NCBI RefSeq assembly: GCF_950066645.1
Contig: NZ_CATMFB010000012.1
Coordinates: 62,001 to 126,000, forward strand
DNA: 64,000 nt
Direction of reading: 5' to 3'
Source: an uncultured Thalassolituus sp.
Lineage (GTDB): Bacteria > Pseudomonadota > Gammaproteobacteria > Pseudomonadales > Oceanobacteraceae
Part shown: piece by piece, positions 34,496 to 42,302 of the stretch
Numbering within the stretch: the first letter of the stretch is position 1
How the letters are laid out: every line of letters starts with the position of its first letter
Translations under genes and position numbers: made by a program
Notes under the pieces: model-generated
Database searches by the model: none
The model's input: the letters and a program-made list of their open reading frames with translations, nothing else
What the model was told of the DNA's origin: nothing

Positions 34496-35028
34496 TGTTC
34501 AAGACACCTCTTTAACGCCTGTAAACCACGACGGATCCAGGTTTTCACTGTTCCCAGAGGTGTTCCGGTATGGTTCTGTATTTCGCTGTGCGTCAGCCCG
34601 CGGTAGTACGCCAGGTGCACAAGCTGGCGCTCGCCGGATTCCAGCTGAGCGAGGCAATGCTCCATGGCCTGATAGTCAGAACTCTCCTCCGTCACCGGGG
34701 CTTCTGCCAGTTCCGGGGCCATGTCATCAAGAGAGTCCTGGCGATCCTCCTTTCTGCTGATGCTCCTGAGCATGTCGATACACCGGTACCGCACAATGCT
34801 ACCCATCCAGGTAATCACAGCACCACGCCCGGCGTGATATTCACCCGCGTTGTGCCAGATTTTCACATAAGCTTCCTGCAGAGCTTCGTCGGCGCGCTCC
34901 GGAGAGCGCAGCAGCTGCATAGCGATGGCGTAAAGCCGCGACGACGTACTTTCGTACAATTGCTGAAAGGCATCCTGCTCCCCCATCGCCACGGCGCGGA
35001 TCAGAGTCTGATGGTCCTGTTCTGTCAT
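34492..35028 (-). CDS. ECF sigma-70 factor (SigK/RpoE-like)
   Basis: 178-residue alternative sigma factor with region 2 (ADEALQEAYVKIWHN, then TWMGSIVRYRCIDMLRS) and region 4 (YYRGLTHSEIQNHTGTPLGTVKTWIRRGL). Such factors are released from a membrane anti-sigma under envelope or oxidative stress. It lies between two anti-sigma genes, overlapping the downstream one. Likely targets include itself and nearby redox genes, but no promoter consensus could be established by eye. Confidence 0.9.
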   Translation of the reverse strand: MTEQDHQTLIRAVAMGEQDAFQQLYESTSSRLYAIAMQLLRSPERADEALQEAYVKIWHNAGEYHAGRGAVITWMGSIVRYRCIDMLRSISRKEDRQDSLDDMAPELAEAPVTEESSDYQAMEHCLAQLESGERQLVHLAYYRGLTHSEIQNHTGTPLGTVKTWIRRGLQALKRCLEQ

Positions 35029-35097
35029 AACCGGTATTCCTTAAATCTGCTGTCAGTCTCTATACGCTGCTGCTCCACAACTGGATGTTCTGTCACG

Positions 35098-35721
35098 TCA
35101 GAACGCCGTCAGCGATGTCCGGTAGAGGACGGTGCCCGGGACACCACTCGACGATCCGCCAGGTACTTCCCGCGACACCATCAGGATGCCCTCGCGATTG
35201 TCTGCCAGTAGCTGAGGTAATCCTGTCGCACGGATGCCTTCCTCAGGCAGTAACCCCAGGGATTCAGGGACGCCGCCCGTCACAGGTTGATACCAGAGTT
35301 CAAAATCGTACATATCGCTCAGGGTTACAGCACCGGTTGCCTGTAGCTTCAGTTCGCCACGGGAAGCCTGGATCACCCACAAAGGCTGGTGCTCAGCTTC
35401 AAACACCGCCAGCCGTTCCAGTGACGCCGGGGGTTCCTGCGGCCAGATGACGACTATACCAAGATACAGCAGAACCGCCGTTACAAAGCCGGCCAGCCAG
35501 CCCCAGTTGCGCTCGGCATTGACGCCATCTGCAATCTCATCGGCCTGCTGAAGTTGCTCTGTGACAGGACGCAGCAGCCTCTGCCAGTAACTGACCCGTT
35601 CACGAGCTTTCTCAGAGTCTTCGATCAAACGCTGAAAACGCAACCGGGCTCTGCCCTGAAGACTGCCGGTTACGAACGCTGCAGACAGAGCATCGAGACG
35701 ATCATCATTGAGATAGTTCAT
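35098..35721 (-). CDS. RskA-like anti-sigma factor (second, paralogous copy)
   Basis: 207-residue membrane protein with the same plan as the first copy: RLDALSAAFVTGSLQGRARLRF at the N-terminus, one TM helix (about 80-97), then a periplasmic domain with YDFELWYQPVTGGVPESLGLLPEEG and a shared SREVPGG motif near the end. GGGGGTG precedes the ATG at 35721. It is upstream of the sigma gene by 69 bp on the same strand. The two copies are clearly related but well diverged, so this is an old duplication. Confidence 0.85.
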   Translation of the reverse strand: MNYLNDDRLDALSAAFVTGSLQGRARLRFQRLIEDSEKARERVSYWQRLLRPVTEQLQQADEIADGVNAERNWGWLAGFVTAVLLYLGIVVIWPQEPPASLERLAVFEAEHQPLWVIQASRGELKLQATGAVTLSDMYDFELWYQPVTGGVPESLGLLPEEGIRATGLPQLLADNREGILMVSREVPGGSSSGVPGTVLYRTSLTAF

Positions 35722-35915
35722 TTTCACCCCCACCGTTAAACCCACACACAGGTCCAGATCAGACCTTCATAGTTCAAGGTTAGAAGTCAGATTAAGGCTG
35801 CTGCCAGTCACCGGAACCTTACTCTCCTGACACAGGTCAAGCAGCCCGCATGGCATCTGGGTATGCTGGGTGTAGAAATTTTGTAACGGCAGAAACACAC
35901 CCGCAGGAGGCCAAC

Positions 35916-36239
35916 ATGGATACAGTACAGATCCGCGCCCAGCTCGAAGACAAGCTGAAAGAGCTGGAGCAGCGCTCAGCTCAGGCAGAGCGGCATGCCA
36001 GCCACAGAGACGAAGGCCTGTCCGCCGATTTTGCCGAGCAGGCAGTCGAGCGGGAGAACGATGAAGTACTGAGCGCGATCGCCGACGAAAGTGAGCAGGA
36101 AGCCCTGCAGATCCGCCAGACGCTCACACGGATGGATAAGGGATTGTACGGAATCTGTTCTGGTTGCGGTGAAGCCATCACACCCGCAAGACTGGCGGCA
36201 ATTCCCTATACCAGCCAGTGCGTCGATTGTGCAGAGTAG
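35916..36239 (+). CDS. DksA/TraR-type zinc-finger protein
   Basis: 107-residue protein of the DksA/TraR family: a coiled-coil-like N-terminal helix (about 5-70) and a C-terminal four-cysteine zinc finger, CSGC...CVDC. It is shorter than DksA (151 residues), so it may only partly mimic DksA in binding the RNA polymerase secondary channel. Perfect AGGAGG 5 nt before the ATG indicates strong translation. It is divergent from the second anti-sigma gene; the 194-bp gap shows no certain operator. Confidence 0.83.
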   Translation: MDTVQIRAQLEDKLKELEQRSAQAERHASHRDEGLSADFAEQAVERENDEVLSAIADESEQEALQIRQTLTRMDKGLYGICSGCGEAITPARLAAIPYTSQCVDCAE

Positions 36240-36245
36240 GCACCC

Positions 36246-37352
36246 TCAGAGGCGTGCCAGCACCCAGTAGCTGCCCAACGCAGCGAGTATCGCCGACAGA
36301 TACCTGACCAGTACCCGGTGGTACCAGCCCTGGTTCCGTAGGTGAATCAGCAGCGGCATGATGACCAGGGTGATGGCGACCTGTCCGGCTTCGACGCCCA
36401 GATTAAAGCCAAATAATGCCCAGGCCATGTTGCCGGTTTCCGCGGTCAGTTCCCCCAGAACACTGGCGAAGCCAAAGCCGTGTACCAGACCAAACAGAAA
36501 GACCACAACGGTGCTCGCTGGCAGGTATGGGCGAAGGTTGTGAACAGCGGCGGCAACGACCGACACAGCAATGATTAATTCAACCCAATACCCGGGAAGT
36601 GCCAGCCAACCGAGGGCACTGGCGCTCAGTGTCAACGAATGTGCCACGGTAAACGTAGTAACGTATAACAGCGCCGTTTTCACGCAGGTGCGTGTGTCTG
36701 ACGCCGGCTGCCAGCGGTTGTTGTTCAGCACCAGTACCGAGACCAGCAGCAGTGTCAGCAGAAAAGCAACGTGGTCTGGCCCCAGCAGTATATGAATAAC
36801 ACCCTGCACAAAAAATTCGGCAAAGGTTTCCTGATTTAATTCCGACGCGGTCATATCGGCTGTGACGAAAAAGCTTTCCGCAGATTCCAGTACGCCCTGT
36901 CGCACCTGATCCCCCACGGACAGGTTCCAGAGCAAGCGATGTTCGGGAAACTGAGCGAATAAAGCGCTGTAAGTTACCGTGACCGGACCATCGGTGTTGC
37001 ACAGGACATTGAGTGGAGCAATCAGCGCCGCCGACGCGCCACGCTCATTGTTAAACCGGAGTGGGCTGCCGGGTTCTGTCACACAGGCGTCAGCCCCCCT
37101 CTGAATACGGATATGACGCTGAATAAAGGCTCTTATGTCAGGAGTAAGCGCTTTTACTTCTCCCCAGCGCAACTCACCATCACGATTGCGGTCAAGGCCC
37201 AGACGCTGTTCAAGATCAATCAGCTGCCATTGTACTGTGCCCTTCAGGTCAGTACCGTCTGCCTTCAGAGACATAAGGGCAGTGCTGCTCTGATGCGCGG
37301 ATACCCACAGTGGCCAGGTCGTTATCAGAATAAAAATAAGATAGCGTTTCAT
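36246..37352 (-). CDS. HupE/UreJ-family membrane protein with periplasmic N-terminal domain
   Basis: 368-residue protein: signal peptide (cleavage near VSA-H), a soluble region (about 20-175) with an EF-hand-like DRNRDGELRW, and a C-terminal HupE/UreJ domain with about six TM helices containing GVIHILLGPDHVAFLL and GLVHGFGFAS. HupE relatives transport nickel or other metals; for this subtype the substrate is unknown. The ATG overlaps the stop of the TPR gene (TGATG), with GGGAG 7 nt ahead, chosen over a GTG one codon upstream. Confidence 0.82.
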   Translation of the reverse strand: MKRYLIFILITTWPLWVSAHQSSTALMSLKADGTDLKGTVQWQLIDLEQRLGLDRNRDGELRWGEVKALTPDIRAFIQRHIRIQRGADACVTEPGSPLRFNNERGASAALIAPLNVLCNTDGPVTVTYSALFAQFPEHRLLWNLSVGDQVRQGVLESAESFFVTADMTASELNQETFAEFFVQGVIHILLGPDHVAFLLTLLLVSVLVLNNNRWQPASDTRTCVKTALLYVTTFTVAHSLTLSASALGWLALPGYWVELIIAVSVVAAAVHNLRPYLPASTVVVFLFGLVHGFGFASVLGELTAETGNMAWALFGFNLGVEAGQVAITLVIMPLLIHLRNQGWYHRVLVRYLSAILAALGSYWVLARL

Positions 37353-38440
37353 CACAGATCTCCCGGAATAAGGGTGTCATTGGTCTGAGACAGCCAGCTC
37401 AACTCCGGCATTTTTTTCCCTTCACCGAGGGTCGCGTAATACAGAGAAATAAGGCTGGCGTAGCTGCTATCCCGACGGTTAATTCTCTGGGAAATACGCT
37501 CACTCGCATACTCCCGCCAGACATAGCTGCCATCAGAAATCTGTTGTTCTGCCCGGGCTAACTGAACAATCAAAACATCATCGGGAAAATCTGCACGACC
37601 GTAGTCCTGCAGGAGAGAAATGACGCTTGCGGGTTGTTTCATCTGCAACAGAGCCTCACTGTGATGAACCAGGTCTGCGACACTCAGGGATGCCTTGTCA
37701 GACCAGTGCCGGTACAACTGATCAACCTGTTCGTAATCTGCGGTTTTCAGGAGGGAAGCAGCCTTCTGGTAAATCACCCAGGCAGTCAGGCTGCGCCCCT
37801 GCGGCGTCATGTCTTTGCTGAACCTGTTCAGAAACGACGTAAATAACTGTCGCTGAGAATCGTCTGCACCCGACTGCAGCCCCATACTGCATATGGCAGC
37901 GACATCTGACTGGACCAGCATCAGTGAAAGGCACGCCTCGTGTGCGGGTTTAACGAGCCCCTGCTCGTGATACACCTGGGACAACATGAGCTGCGCACTG
38001 GTGTAATACGCGGAGGTCTGTTCAATATTTTCGAGAACAGACGCAGCGCGAGTGAAGTCATGACCATGTTGCAACAGTCGAGCGCGGAAATAGGCAATTT
38101 CATCCGTCACCCCACATGAATCACTGTCTTCTTCCTCTTCGATACCGTCCATCAATCCGTATATCCGGTCATAGCGCCAGGACTCACCAGGCCTGTCTGC
38201 CAATAAAAAATGTTTTCTTATTTCATCCAGACGCTCTGCGTGAGGTAGCTGAACGGCCTTAAGCTGGTCTTCACTCCAACGCGCAACGACAACGTCATCG
38301 TCGGGTTCCGACCACATTTCAGAGGCGGACGCTGCGGTTGCTGCGGTTGCTGCGGTTGCTGCGGTTGCTGCAAGCAATATGAACACACCAGCGATCGCAA
38401 TCCGGAAGCTGATGCAGTTGATCAGACGGTTAATGAACAT
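37352..38440 (-). CDS. Periplasmic TPR-like repeat protein
   Basis: 362-residue exported helical-repeat protein, with signal peptide followed by TPR-like helices (AYFRARLLQHGHDFTRAASVL, TSAQLMLSQVYHEQGLVKPA and others). The signal peptide contains four tandem copies of a 9-bp unit, giving a repeated Thr-Ala-Ala pattern at about residues 25-36. It is coupled by overlap to the HupE gene. This gene set (DUF4331, TPR, HupE) travels together in other proteobacteria as I recall, suggesting a periplasmic assembly or metal-related role that is not defined. Confidence 0.75.
   Translation of the reverse strand: MFINRLINCISFRIAIAGVFILLAATAATAATAATAASASEMWSEPDDDVVVARWSEDQLKAVQLPHAERLDEIRKHFLLADRPGESWRYDRIYGLMDGIEEEEDSDSCGVTDEIAYFRARLLQHGHDFTRAASVLENIEQTSAYYTSAQLMLSQVYHEQGLVKPAHEACLSLMLVQSDVAAICSMGLQSGADDSQRQLFTSFLNRFSKDMTPQGRSLTAWVIYQKAASLLKTADYEQVDQLYRHWSDKASLSVADLVHHSEALLQMKQPASVISLLQDYGRADFPDDVLIVQLARAEQQISDGSYVWREYASERISQRINRRDSSYASLISLYYATLGEGKKMPELSWLSQTNDTLIPGDL
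38331..38366. repeat. Four tandem copies of a 9-bp unit in a signal-peptide coding region
   Basis: GCTGCGGTT is repeated four times exactly, on the minus strand encoding (Ala-Thr-Ala)-type triplets inside the signal peptide of the TPR protein. Copy-number change would alter the signal peptide by three residues without a frameshift. Confidence 0.9.
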
Positions 38441-38477
38441 CGTTTATTCCCGGGTATTGTGAAAATTCTGCGCAATG

Positions 38478-38507
38478 AAAAAACCCGGAGCCACATCGTG
38501 GCCCCGG
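38478..38507 (-). terminator. Intrinsic terminator between lipoprotein and TPR genes
   Basis: On the minus strand a 10-bp stem CCGGGGCCAC / GTGGCTCCGG (one mismatch) with loop GAT is followed by G and six T. It stands 9 bp after the small lipoprotein gene and 38 bp before the TPR gene, so it should end most transcripts of the DUF4331 unit and let a fraction pass to TPR-hupE. Confidence 0.85.
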
Positions 38508-38515
38508 AAAGTCAT

Positions 38516-38770
38516 TCACTCGCCAGTGAGATACGAGAAAGAGAACTCGTCGGCGTTATCAGTGATCTCAAGATCATTAATTTTTAACGGCTCTGAATTT
38601 TCAGATGCCGAAAAAATTTCGTCGATCAGTTGAGTCAGTAATACGCCTGTCTGCTCTGTCACGTCATCACCCGGACCGGTCAGGTCGAGCGTCTGATTAC
38701 TGCTGCCGTTATCCGAACATGCGCTGAGAAAAACGACGCTCATAATCATCAGTAGTGAAGAAGTTTTCAT
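38516..38770 (-). CDS. Small lipoprotein, uncharacterised
   Basis: 84-residue predicted lipoprotein: signal peptide with lipobox LSAC (Cys18), followed by a Ser/Asn-rich linker and an acidic domain. +2 residue is Ser, which favours outer-membrane sorting in gammaproteobacteria. AAGGAG precedes the ATG. It is 15 bp downstream of the DUF4331 gene and just before an intrinsic terminator. No family recognised. Confidence 0.75.
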   Translation of the reverse strand: MKTSSLLMIMSVVFLSACSDNGSSNQTLDLTGPGDDVTEQTGVLLTQLIDEIFSASENSEPLKINDLEITDNADEFSFSYLTGE

Positions 38771-38785
38771 GTCTGTCTCCTTACG

Positions 38786-40321
38786 TTACGGCGTTGGAGT
38801 AACTGACCCTGCAAGCGGTGCCAGCAGGTATGGAAAGACATCATTGACATAGGTGGAATCAATCGGTGCCAGATCGGAAAACGGCTGATCTCCAGTCGGT
38901 GCATCGCCCGGACTGCAGAGCCCCAGATCGTCCGTCGCATTACCATCACCATCGAGGTCTACCGGATGACACAGAGCACCCATGACGACACGGAGAGCGA
39001 TATCAACAACATCGTCGCCCGGACGACGACCATTCGGGAAGCCAGCCAGATCACCTGCGACCACACCAAATGCACTCTGCTCTGCGGCGGCCGTTGGTGC
39101 AATGATGGTATTCAGACGTACCATTTCAGAGGCGGTCACGGTCGACAACTGGTTCACACCCGGAAAGCCCGTCAGAAAGGCTGTCACCAGATCAGTACGA
39201 GGAATATTGGACGGTGCAATATTGTCCGATGCCCCCAGTGCATCGCGGAAGAGAATATCCAGCAGAGCGGGCAACGTCGGGTGTGTCACATAGTCTGCAA
39301 ACTGACCATCATCTTTGGGCTCAGAGGCATTAAAGGTGTCTTTATCGCTCAGCCCGATAACCACTTCGTTTACCAGCGGCATACCAAGACGTGAGACCTG
39401 AGTCCACGCACCACCATTCACTTCCGGTTTAGCAAACGATGCTTCAGGGTTGAGGATACGGGCCTGCTGCTGACTGGCACTTGTCCAGGCGCCAATGACT
39501 CCATTACCAGAACCCGTTACACACGAAACAGGTACTTCCAGTGCGATAGATGTGACGTTTTTATCTACGAGATCATCATTCGCATCGTCCTGTGCACTGC
39601 CGTCAGCATCCAGCGGCGTATAATTTACCAGGTCAAACGTTTTCCCCAGGTTAACCACGAAGGGGTCCTTACGCTGACCAACAAATACCTTACCTCCCGC
39701 ATCACACCCGGGGATGGTCAGGTCATGAACATAGCCTGCGGCATAGGCTTCATAATCGGTAAATGATTTCTCACCAATGTTATCGAGTGGCTTAGTGAAG
39801 GTCTCATTGCCAGAGCCATCACTCAGTGGCATAGCCGTGCCGGTACGACGATCACCGCTGACTTTACTGATGCTGTAGCTTTCATAAAAATTAGCGCTGC
39901 CGTCAGTATCAACATTGCCGTAATTTTTCAGCGGAATAGCGACATTTTTCTGGTTATCACCTTCACCGATAGGCAGCGAAAATCCACTTCCCATGGCGCC
40001 CAGCATCTGTTGAAAACGGAACTGGAATGTTATGTCTTCAACAGCATCGCCGTTGTTGTCGATATGAATTTCATAGAGTGCGCTGGGGTCCATCGCAAAA
40101 TAGTTTGGGCCGCCGTATGCGTCCTGAAGCGGAATATAATTAGCAACGAAGGTAACATAATTTTCGCGCCCACTTTCGTAGCTGCGGAAGGCGTAAAAAT
40201 CCGTGGAGTCGATTGCTGGCAGGCGGGTGACGTTAGGCGCCTCCCGGTGACTCGAAGCGCTGGCATTCATAGTACTCAATGCGGCCATCGCACTGAGCAG
40301 AAGGGTGACGTGCGTTTTCAT
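38786..40321 (-). CDS. DUF4331 family secreted protein
   Basis: 511-residue exported protein of the DUF4331 family. Signal peptide (cleavage near ASA-S), then the hallmark SSHREAP start of the mature chain, STDFYAFRSYE, and an acidic, calcium-site-like HIDNNGDAVEDI. GGGAG lies upstream of the ATG at 40321. Function is unknown; the domain is common in periplasmic proteins near ECF sigma and HupE genes. It is the first gene of the DUF4331-lipoprotein-(terminator)-TPR-hupE series. Confidence 0.82.
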   Translation of the reverse strand: MKTHVTLLLSAMAALSTMNASASSHREAPNVTRLPAIDSTDFYAFRSYESGRENYVTFVANYIPLQDAYGGPNYFAMDPSALYEIHIDNNGDAVEDITFQFRFQQMLGAMGSGFSLPIGEGDNQKNVAIPLKNYGNVDTDGSANFYESYSISKVSGDRRTGTAMPLSDGSGNETFTKPLDNIGEKSFTDYEAYAAGYVHDLTIPGCDAGGKVFVGQRKDPFVVNLGKTFDLVNYTPLDADGSAQDDANDDLVDKNVTSIALEVPVSCVTGSGNGVIGAWTSASQQQARILNPEASFAKPEVNGGAWTQVSRLGMPLVNEVVIGLSDKDTFNASEPKDDGQFADYVTHPTLPALLDILFRDALGASDNIAPSNIPRTDLVTAFLTGFPGVNQLSTVTASEMVRLNTIIAPTAAAEQSAFGVVAGDLAGFPNGRRPGDDVVDIALRVVMGALCHPVDLDGDGNATDDLGLCSPGDAPTGDQPFSDLAPIDSTYVNDVFPYLLAPLAGSVTPTP

Positions 40322-40408
40322 AACTGCTCCCGATTTCAGGTTGTACACTCAATGTGTATTACCTTTACGGTGCAGTTCAGAGACTGGATGTGATTTTCTG
40401 AAAAATTT

Positions 40409-40852
40409 TTATGTTGCCTGAAAACCGGGCTCGATAACGACCTCCGATATGACAGAATTTGCAACGAAACAGTGTTCGTGTGCTTTGTTATGCATGGCGA
40501 CGACAACTGCATCATCCGGCACTTTATCGCCGCTGAAACCGACACGGGGACGAAGGATCAGGGTCTCAATCCAGAACTTGCCATCGTCTTTCTGCCCGAG
40601 CACGGCTTCGGCATCATCGTAATAGAAATCTACCGTCAGGCGCTTCTTGGCCGCCAGAGCGAGAAACGTCTGCATATGACAGCTTGCCATGGCCGCTGCC
40701 AGAAGTTGTTCCGGATCGGCACCGTAATCATTGCCCGCGCCTCCCGCAGGAAGTGTCACCTCTGGTTGAAAACTCAGGCTGTGACGCCGCTCAAATCCTT
40801 CGTGGCTGAACGCGCCCTGACGTTCCCAGCTGACGGCTACCCGGTGCTCCAT
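40409..40852 (-). CDS. OsmC/Ohr family peroxiredoxin-like protein
   Basis: 147-residue protein of the OsmC family, which reduces organic or fatty-acid hydroperoxides with a cysteine pair. The two reactive cysteines are visible in MASCHMQTF and HEHCFVANS. AGGAG precedes the ATG, and the gene starts 2 bp after the DUF3365 stop, so it is the last gene of the rhodanese-DUF3365-OsmC operon. Confidence 0.9.
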   Translation of the reverse strand: MEHRVAVSWERQGAFSHEGFERRHSLSFQPEVTLPAGGAGNDYGADPEQLLAAAMASCHMQTFLALAAKKRLTVDFYYDDAEAVLGQKDDGKFWIETLILRPRVGFSGDKVPDDAVVVAMHNKAHEHCFVANSVISEVVIEPGFQAT

Positions 40853-40854
40853 GA

Positions 40855-41409
40855 TCAGTGCTCCTGTGGACGGTAAATCAGAGTAAAAGCACCACGCAGC
40901 TGGCCAGGGAGGTAGCCCCGCGCCTGATCTTCCGGGTACAGTGAACTGAGCGCAGAGGACACTTCAGGGCTGAGTGACTGACCATGACAGATCACGCAAG
41001 GCCCGCCTACGGCAATCGCTTTCATATAACGATACTCCCCATCATCGCTTTCTGAGGATGCCTCCAGTGTGCTGATATCGATTCCCTGACGGGCCTGCCT
41101 GGCGAAATCTTTCAGCACCTCCCGCTCCCAGTCATCCGGCGCGTTAGCAGGATTCCTCAGCTTTTCTGACGTTCTGCCGACCGTCCAGCCGCCTTCGCTG
41201 AAGCGGGCAGCAATCGCCGGCGCTTCAGTGTGACAGAGAGAGATTGCCGCCACTGGCCCATCAGCTTTCATGCCTGCCATCAGGGTCAGCTTAAGAGATT
41301 CCGCCATAGCGGTTGTCTGAATACGGGCTTCATCCAGCATAGGGGGCACGCTCTCAGCAGACGCCCAGAGTGGTAGCAGGATTGCACCTGCCATGACACA
41401 CAGTCTCAT
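40855..41409 (-). CDS. Periplasmic DUF3365 (Tll0287-like) haem protein
   Basis: 184-residue exported protein with signal peptide (cleavage near ASA-E, residue 18) and a c-type haem motif CVICH near the C-terminus. DUF3365/Tll0287-like domains are PAS-like haem-binding redox sensors or electron carriers. SLCHTEAP offers another Cys-His pair. GAGGGA sets the start at 41409. It is between rhodanese (10 bp) and OsmC (2 bp). Confidence 0.85.
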   Translation of the reverse strand: MRLCVMAGAILLPLWASAESVPPMLDEARIQTTAMAESLKLTLMAGMKADGPVAAISLCHTEAPAIAARFSEGGWTVGRTSEKLRNPANAPDDWEREVLKDFARQARQGIDISTLEASSESDDGEYRYMKAIAVGGPCVICHGQSLSPEVSSALSSLYPEDQARGYLPGQLRGAFTLIYRPQEH

Positions 41410-41419
41410 GAAGATTCCC

Positions 41420-41806
41420 TCAGCGATAAAGGCCCGGATCAGACTCCACTTTATGTACAGAGCCCGCCCAAGCATCAAAGCCGCCCACCAGCATTTTCAC
41501 CTGGTCATAGCCCATCCGCTTCAGCGTATGCGCCGCCAGCGTACTGCGGCCACCATTCTTGCAGTAGAGCAGAATCTGCGCATTCCGGTCGGCCAGTAAC
41601 GGGTGGTCCGCGGCTTTAAACTCCAGAACCCCGCGAGGAATGTTTTCTGCTCCTGGCAGATGCCCCATCATAAATTCTGCAGGCTCACGCACATCCAGAA
41701 CCCGGGCACCGGAATCCATCATCTGCTGAGCCATTTCTGCATCCACGGGCGTCACTGAAGCCTGTGCTTCAGCCAGAAAATCGTCCTTCGTCATCGCTGT
41801 TGTCAT
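41420..41806 (-). CDS. Rhodanese-domain sulfurtransferase
   Basis: 128-residue single-domain rhodanese, transferring sulfane sulfur through a persulfide on Cys in the active loop CKNGGRS. VLDVREPAEFMMGHLPGAENIP is the typical N-terminal half. No signal peptide, so cytosolic. AGGAGG precedes the ATG. It heads a compact operon with a haem protein and OsmC, and follows the cyd genes by 59 bp on the same strand, so it may be co-expressed with cytochrome bd. Confidence 0.9.
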   Translation of the reverse strand: MTTAMTKDDFLAEAQASVTPVDAEMAQQMMDSGARVLDVREPAEFMMGHLPGAENIPRGVLEFKAADHPLLADRNAQILLYCKNGGRSTLAAHTLKRMGYDQVKMLVGGFDAWAGSVHKVESDPGLYR

Positions 41807-41865
41807 AGGAGCCTCCTGTATGGAAGATCAATATAACCACATAAGAATAATAAAATACAACCTGA

Positions 41866-42168
41866 TCAGAGCGCCTGCGCCCACCACCAGCCACACCACA
41901 GCATAACTGGCCAGGCCATGTATGGGCTGAACAGCCAGCGCCATAGAGTCAGCAGGGGAACGTACCCGACCCCGTGCACAAAGCCTGCGCTGATTCCCAG
42001 CAGAGCCAGCGACAGCGGTCCGTGCTCAAGGTCCCGGGTATCCGTTGCGACAAGATGCGGCATGACGAGCAGAGCAACAGACAGTCCGGTCGCCAGCACG
42101 AAAGAAAACAGCCGGGCCCAGCCCGCATAAAGCGGGCCGTACTGATGATAATTGACCGGTTCACTCAT
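41866..42168 (-). CDS. ybgE: Cyd operon protein YbgE
   Basis: 100-residue inner-membrane protein with three hydrophobic segments (about 15-38, 48-68, 78-98), matching the YbgE family found after cydX. The exact role in cytochrome bd assembly is not established. Its ATG overlaps the cydX stop codon (ATGA). Confidence 0.85.
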   Translation of the reverse strand: MSEPVNYHQYGPLYAGWARLFSFVLATGLSVALLVMPHLVATDTRDLEHGPLSLALLGISAGFVHGVGYVPLLTLWRWLFSPYMAWPVMLWCGWWWAQAL

Positions 42169-42287
42169 TGAGCGTCGTCCGGATCTGGTTCGCGGTCGAG
42201 GTTTTCGTTCACCTCCAGCCAGAGGGCATTAATAATGCCGAAGGAGCACGCCAGCAGAACACCCAGAATCCATGCGAAATACCACAT
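42165..42287 (-). CDS. cydX: CydX, small subunit of cytochrome bd-I oxidase
   Basis: 40-residue single-helix protein beginning WYFAWILGVLLACSFG and ending in an acidic tail, an almost textbook CydX. It stabilises the haem site of CydAB. Two ATGs are possible (42293 and 42287); GGAGG is 8 nt from 42287 but only 2 nt from 42293, so the shorter form is chosen. It sits 15 bp after cydB and overlaps ybgE. Confidence 0.92.
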   Translation of the reverse strand: MWYFAWILGVLLACSFGIINALWLEVNENLDREPDPDDAQ

Positions 42288-42302
42288 AGCCATAGCCTCC
42301 GT

